The notes beneath the pieces were generated by a model. The model was not told where the DNA came from and made no database searches. It saw only the letters and a program-made list of their open reading frames with translations. Of a DNA stretch of 53,184 nucleotides, positions 49,537-53,184 are shown one piece after another (the first letter of the stretch is position 1; each line of letters starts with the position of its first letter). A program made the position numbers and the translations under genes. This DNA comes from Candidatus Latescibacterota bacterium (GTDB taxonomy: Bacteria > Latescibacterota > UBA2968 > UBA8231): contig JACPJE010000061.1 of NCBI GenBank assembly GCA_016187725.1, positions 1-53,184 of the forward strand. Reading direction: 5' to 3'.

Positions 49537-51810
49537 ATGGCCAAGAAGAGCCAGCGAAAACCAGTGAAAGCCGCTCCTGGCGGGACGGGCGAGGCGCCTG
49601 AAGGGGGAGGCGATGAGGTCCTGCAGGATGTGGAGCGTTTCCTGGACGAGATGGAGGGATTGGCTTCCCCTCTGGCCGACGTGGATGCAGTGGCCGGCGA
49701 ACTCGCAGGCAAAGAGACCGAGGCCGAAAAACTGCAGGCGCGCTGGATCGCCGAGGGCCTGGGCCGGCCTGTGGCGGACCTCAAGCGGGTGGTGGCCGGC
49801 CCGGAGGCCGGCGAGGACAGCGGCCAGGTATTCTACGGGGTGCAGGTGGAGGGGGGGGAGTTGCTGGTCAGGGCCGATGGCTTGCGGACCTACCTGCGAA
49901 ACGTGTCGCTGGAAAAGGCCAGGGAGGCCCAGACGGCCAAAGTGCTGGCAGACCTCAACCTGGTCAGTATCGCCGTCGAGGCACCCGGGAAGGGCCATGA
50001 ACTCCAGGCCCCCTGGGTCAGGGTGGCCCAGGGCCAATCCCCGGCAGCCGGCAAGGCCAGCCAGATCGAGTTTTACTGTCCCAACCAGCCAGAGGAGCGG
50101 CTGTCGTTTCAGGCCCTGAGCCTGCTGTCCGCGGAGCTGCACCAGCTCTTCGGCGACCGTGGTTTCGACCAGCATTCCCTGCCCAGCCTCCGCGGCATGG
50201 CCGTGGCGACCGGCCAGGTGCTGGCGCGGGTGAGCGGTGGCCAGGCCGGACAGGCGGGACAGGATGTGTTCGGTCGGAGCCTGGCCCCCCCGCTCGAATC
50301 GCCCCAGGGCCGGGTGGAGACGGGCTGGCAGGTGAGCCTTTCGGAAGCGGGGGAGTACCGGGCGGAGCGGAGCGGGTACCTCTGCCTGGCCGACGGCCGG
50401 CTCTCGGTGCTGCCGCCGATCTGGCTGGACAAAGACGAGATGCACGCGTACTGGGTGCTGCTGGACGAGCATCCCCATCCCCTGACGGTGGAGATGGTGC
50501 ATCAGTGCCTCAGCGACGCGGGCGTGGTAGCGGGTATCCAGGAAGAGTCGATCGTCCAACTGGTCTTCCAAGTGCAGAGCGGCCAGCATCAGGTGGGGCT
50601 TTGCCTGCTGGCTCAGGGGAGGGGTCCGGTGAATGGCCAAGACGCGCGGGTGGAAATTCTGGTGGATCTGCAGCGGCGGGCCGGCACGGAAAAGCCGGAT
50701 GGTTCCATCGACTTCCGCGAGGTGAACTTCGCCCCCAGCGTCGGGGTGGGGCAGGTGATCGCGCGGCGCCGGCCCCCGGTGGTGGGCACGCCGGGGCACG
50801 ATGTGAGGGGCAATCCCCTGGAAGCCAGGGAGGGCAAGGACCAACCGCTCCAAGCCGGGTCCAATGTGGAAGTGCGTCTCACAGAGGGGGTGGAGGTGTA
50901 CGCGGCCACCATCGAGGGGGTGGTCAAGCAGATCGGCGACGAGTTGCGGGTGATCCGGCAGCTGGCGTTGAAGGGGGACATCGACTTCGGCACCGGGAAT
51001 CTGGATTTCAGAGGGGAGGTCTACATCGACGGCTCGGTGGTGCAGGGTTTTTCGGTGAAGGCCACCGGCACCATCACCATCACCAACACGGTGGAGAACG
51101 GCAGCACGGTGCTGTCGGCGGGGGACATCGTGGTGGGCAGGGGTATCCTGGGCCGGCGGACCCGGGTGCAGGCTGGGGGCAGTGTGCGGGCGCAGTTCAT
51201 CCAGGAGGCCAGGGTGGAGGCGGGGGGGGATATCACGGTCGGCAACTATGTGTATCACGCCCTGCTGCGCGCCGAGGGCAAGGTGGTGGTCCACAAAGGG
51301 GCCGGGAGCCGGGGCGGAGGCATCCTGGGGGGAGAGGCTTGGGGACGGGAAGGGGTGGAGGCCTTCCAGTTAGGCTCACCCAACGGGGTGACCGGCACCA
51401 TCGTGGTCGGGCTGCAGCCAGGGCAGGCCCAGCAGTTGGACCGGATCAAGGCCAGCGCCGGCACCTGCCAGGAGCATATCCAGAAGCTGTTGCACAGGTT
51501 CAACCTCAGCCGCATCGACCTGGCCCAGATCCGCAACATGGTGGCGGCGGCCACCGGTCCGCACCGCAAGGTGCTGGTGCACCACGCCCAACAACTGGGG
51601 CAACTGGTGCAGCTCTACCAGAAGCTGCAGGGCGAGCAGGCCGCGCTGGAAGACCGGATCAGGACCGCGGTCAAAGGGGCGGCGGTCAAGGTGCATGACC
51701 TGGCCTTCTTGGGGGTGACCATCCGCATCGGCGAGTACCAGCGCAAGCTGCGCGAGGACGTGAAGAGCCCGCGCTTCCACATCCACGAAGGCCGGCTGGT
51801 GGAGAGGTAG
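49537..51810 (+). CDS. FapA/DUF342-family protein
   Basis: The 757-residue protein starts at ATG 49537 after AGAGGTG. The first 300 residues are not recognised (acidic, EVLQDVERFLDEMEGL). From about 380 the FapA pattern appears: VEILVDLQRRAGTEKPDGSIDFRE, APSVGVGQVIARRRPP and GTPGHDVRGNPLEAREGKD. A right-handed beta-helix follows (IDFGTGNLDFRGEVYIDGSVVQGF, GTITITNTVENGSTVLSAGDIVVGRGILG). The C-terminus has a coiled coil with ends rich in Gln and Leu. Family members are proposed flagellar or polymer assembly factors with uncertain biochemistry. Its tight link to a receiver protein suggests phosphorelay control. Confidence 0.83.
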   Translation: MAKKSQRKPVKAAPGGTGEAPEGGGDEVLQDVERFLDEMEGLASPLADVDAVAGELAGKETEAEKLQARWIAEGLGRPVADLKRVVAGPEAGEDSGQVFYGVQVEGGELLVRADGLRTYLRNVSLEKAREAQTAKVLADLNLVSIAVEAPGKGHELQAPWVRVAQGQSPAAGKASQIEFYCPNQPEERLSFQALSLLSAELHQLFGDRGFDQHSLPSLRGMAVATGQVLARVSGGQAGQAGQDVFGRSLAPPLESPQGRVETGWQVSLSEAGEYRAERSGYLCLADGRLSVLPPIWLDKDEMHAYWVLLDEHPHPLTVEMVHQCLSDAGVVAGIQEESIVQLVFQVQSGQHQVGLCLLAQGRGPVNGQDARVEILVDLQRRAGTEKPDGSIDFREVNFAPSVGVGQVIARRRPPVVGTPGHDVRGNPLEAREGKDQPLQAGSNVEVRLTEGVEVYAATIEGVVKQIGDELRVIRQLALKGDIDFGTGNLDFRGEVYIDGSVVQGFSVKATGTITITNTVENGSTVLSAGDIVVGRGILGRRTRVQAGGSVRAQFIQEARVEAGGDITVGNYVYHALLRAEGKVVVHKGAGSRGGGILGGEAWGREGVEAFQLGSPNGVTGTIVVGLQPGQAQQLDRIKASAGTCQEHIQKLLHRFNLSRIDLAQIRNMVAAATGPHRKVLVHHAQQLGQLVQLYQKLQGEQAALEDRIRTAVKGAAVKVHDLAFLGVTIRIGEYQRKLREDVKSPRFHIHEGRLVER

Positions 51811-51822
51811 GGGGGCGGAAGC

Positions 51823-51945
51823 TCACTCGTCCTGCCAGTGCTGCCACCGGCCCTGGCGTGCCACCCAGCGTTGCACCATACACAGACTCACCCTATAACG
51901 ACGGGCGACGGCACGCTGAGAAACCCCCCTTGATCGACCTGATTC
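51823..51945 (-). pseudogene. Transposase helix-turn-helix remnant
   Basis: Read on the minus strand, GVSQRAVARRYRVSLCMVQRWV is a helix-turn-helix typical of the N-terminus of IS630-type transposases. It is followed by ARQGRWQHWQDE and a stop at 51823-51825. The catalytic DDE part is missing. Only a solo fragment remains. Confidence 0.5.
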
Positions 51946-52025
51946 TGCAACCGCAGAGGCTGATTGCGCCGTTGCAGGCCCGGGTGGTTGAACTGGAAGC
52001 CAAGGTTCAAGTGAACAAATTATAG
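51930..52025 (+). pseudogene. IS66-type transposase leader remnant
   Basis: On the plus strand 32 codons end at TAG 52023. LIAPLQARVVELEAKVQVNK resembles the coiled-coil leader (ALQARVAELEAQL) of IS66 TnpC transposases, which normally continues into a Ser/Pro-rich linker and catalytic domain. Nothing further is left. Together with the facing fragment it marks an old insertion site. Confidence 0.4.
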
Positions 52026-52036
52026 AGGAGGCCTGT

Positions 52037-52324
52037 GTGACCCCCGAAGAAGCCCTCGCTCTGCACCGCGAAGCCTTGGTCATTGATTCCCACAACGACA
52101 GCACGGTCGCCCACATCCGCCGCGGCAACCTCGGCCTGGGAGGCGAGCGGGGCCCCGAGCGGGCCAGCCGCGCCGGGGCCGTGGCCTATCTGCGCCAGTA
52201 CCTCTCCCCCCTGGGCGAGGGCAGCCAGATCGCCCGGCGCGCCGCCGCCCTGGTGCGGGAGCTGGCCGGAGAGGAGGTGCTGGAACCCCTGCGCGAAGAG
52301 GCGAAAACATCCGGCAGGAACTGA
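52037..52324 (+). pseudogene. Membrane dipeptidase (peptidase M19) N-terminal fragment
   Basis: GTG 52037 sits behind ATAGAGGAGG. LALHREALVIDSHNDS carries the His-x-Asp-type zinc motif found at the start of M19 renal-dipeptidase-like enzymes, and ERASRAGAVAYLRQYLSP fits the next helix. The frame ends after 95 codons at TGA 52324, whereas the family is about 350-400 residues. The remaining metal ligands are missing. A deletion has removed the rest of the gene before the convergent mazF remnant. Confidence 0.6.
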
Positions 52325-52365
52325 TCTGTGGCCCGGCTGCATCCACCTAGACAACCTCTGGCTGA

Positions 52366-52650
52366 TTATCCAACATCGCGCGGCTCCAGAACCAACCGGA
52401 TGCCATCGAGGATCTGCCGCATCCGCCTTGGCGAAAGCGTGCCGATCTGTTCGACCAGACCCCCCTTATCCACGGTGAACAAGATGCGCCTCGCCCTTTT
52501 CCAGCAGGACGTTGCCCGGCACCGCAGTCCTTTTCAGATTCGAGGTGAGCGCGCAGACTAGGGTCGTGTTGATGCGGCTGCGGTTGAAGAGGTCGTTCTG
52601 GATCACCACATAAGGATGTCGGTACCCTGGCTCTGACCCGGGTCGATGGT
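52366..52650 (-). pseudogene. mazF: MazF/PemK toxin, frameshifted remnant
   Basis: Read on the minus strand, RHPYVVIQNDLFNRSRINTT, VCALTSNLKR and PGNVLLEKGEA are MazF family signatures. After GEA (near 52485) the frame shifts and continues ILFTVDKGGLVEQIGTLSP, RRMRQILDGIRLVLEP, with stop at 52366. About 12-15 residues, normally ending in VVNVSQ, are missing at the shift. The N-terminal 20 or so residues are absent too, because the 5' end runs directly into hsdR sequence. MazF toxins are mRNA-cutting endoribonucleases. This copy cannot work as read. No antitoxin is seen. Confidence 0.75.
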
Positions 52651-53184
52651 TTCCAGGATGCCTTTGGCGAGGTCTTCTTCGACGGGCGCCGGGAGTTTCG
52701 GAATCAGGAAGTTCAGGAAGAGGGAGAGTTTCTCCCAGTCGGGCACTCCGTAGGGCAGGATCGTGGCGAGAAACTCATAGGTGCGCGCGAAGGCTTTGGC
52801 CTTGCCTTTGAAATCCACCTGCCCGTCTTCGTCGAGGTCGGCGACGTAGACCGCCACGCAAGCGTCGAGAATGGGGTCTAGCTGGTTGCGGTCAGCCCCA
52901 TCGAGGTAGAGAGATACCAGCGACTCGACCTGTTCAGGGGTGTAAACCTGGTAGGCGTCGAGTTCTGCTTTGAGGGTGTGGAGTTTGTTGGGATCGGTCT
53001 CCGCACTGAGGATGGTGGTGCGGTAGTAGTCGGCAAACGCGCGCTCGATGGTCTCGGTGTTGTTCTGGAAATCGAGGACAAAGACGTCGCGTTTCTTCGG
53101 GTGGGCGCGGTTCAGGCGGGAGAGGGTCTGCACCGCTTTGATGCCGGAGAGCACCTTGTCCACGTACATGGTGTGGAGCAGCGG
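52603..53184 (-). pseudogene. hsdR: Type I restriction enzyme R subunit, C-terminal fragment
   Basis: The frame enters from the right edge (5' end outside) and stops at 52603. LLHTMYVDKVLSGIKAVQTLSRLNRAHPKKRDVFVLDF is the late helicase motif region of HsdR-type translocases, and the helical part FARTYEFLATILPYGVPDWEKL follows. After LAKGILETIDPG the frame crosses into the mazF remnant, so the normal C-terminal extension is lost. Whether the upstream part in the genome is intact cannot be seen. Confidence 0.75.

Overview
The window is GC-rich DNA from a Gram-negative-type (diderm) bacterium: it encodes signal-peptide-bearing outer-membrane beta-barrels, lipoproteins and a very large set of periplasmic multiheme c-type cytochromes. 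The gene mix (ferredoxin-dependent KorDABC with succinyl-CoA synthetase, Rieske/cytochrome b modules, an octaheme hydroxylamine-oxidoreductase-like protein, ASPIC/UnbV protein, UroD-like and Gfo/Idh enzymes) suggests an uncultivated anaerobic or facultative respiratory lineage. The phylum cannot be fixed from sequence reading alone.

Layout. 0-13.2 kb: small enzymes, each with its own strong Shine-Dalgarno sequence: seven SnoaL-like loci, VOC, EthD, two Gfo/Idh oxidoreductases, an APH-like kinase, a LanC-like protein, a transglutaminase-like protein and, on the minus strand, a UroD-family protein. Many genes in the first 6 kb are broken or fused. 13.3-17.7 kb: Rrf2 regulator, then Rieske, cytochrome b6-type, octaheme HAO-like protein and an unknown protein, closed by a terminator. 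18.0-22.8 kb: sucC (broken), sucD, korDABC. 22.8-26.3 kb: porin, periplasmic 11-heme cytochrome and 11-heme lipoprotein, the layout of a porin-cytochrome conduit. 26.4-35.4 kb: two related inner-membrane modules of b-type cytochromes, a second Rieske/cytochrome b pair and four large multiheme cytochromes (9, 18, 9 and 18 hemes). 35.5-42.4 kb: two beta-barrels, two paralogous lipoprotein beta-propellers (one with an FGE-like domain) and an FG-GAP/ASPIC protein. 42.5-51.8 kb: a DUF2283/kinase chimera, two large sensor kinases (one NarX/PilJ-like), a response regulator and a FapA-type protein. 51.8-53.2 kb: fragments of transposases, dipeptidase, mazF and hsdR.

Working model (inference): 2-oxoglutarate oxidation yields reduced ferredoxin and ATP. 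The quinone pool exchanges electrons with two distinct Rieske/cytochrome b complexes. One is wired to an octaheme nitrogen-oxide enzyme, the other to long multiheme wires that hand electrons to an outer-membrane porin-cytochrome conduit. Sensor kinases and the Rrf2 protein probably tune this to electron acceptor or nitrogen oxides. About 85 heme-binding motifs are encoded between 15.4 and 35.4 kb.

A second theme is that at least ten genes across the window carry clean internal deletions that fuse the two ends of a recognisable family, often with a frameshift. These are either real genome erosion or assembly errors and should be settled before any function is inferred from those genes.
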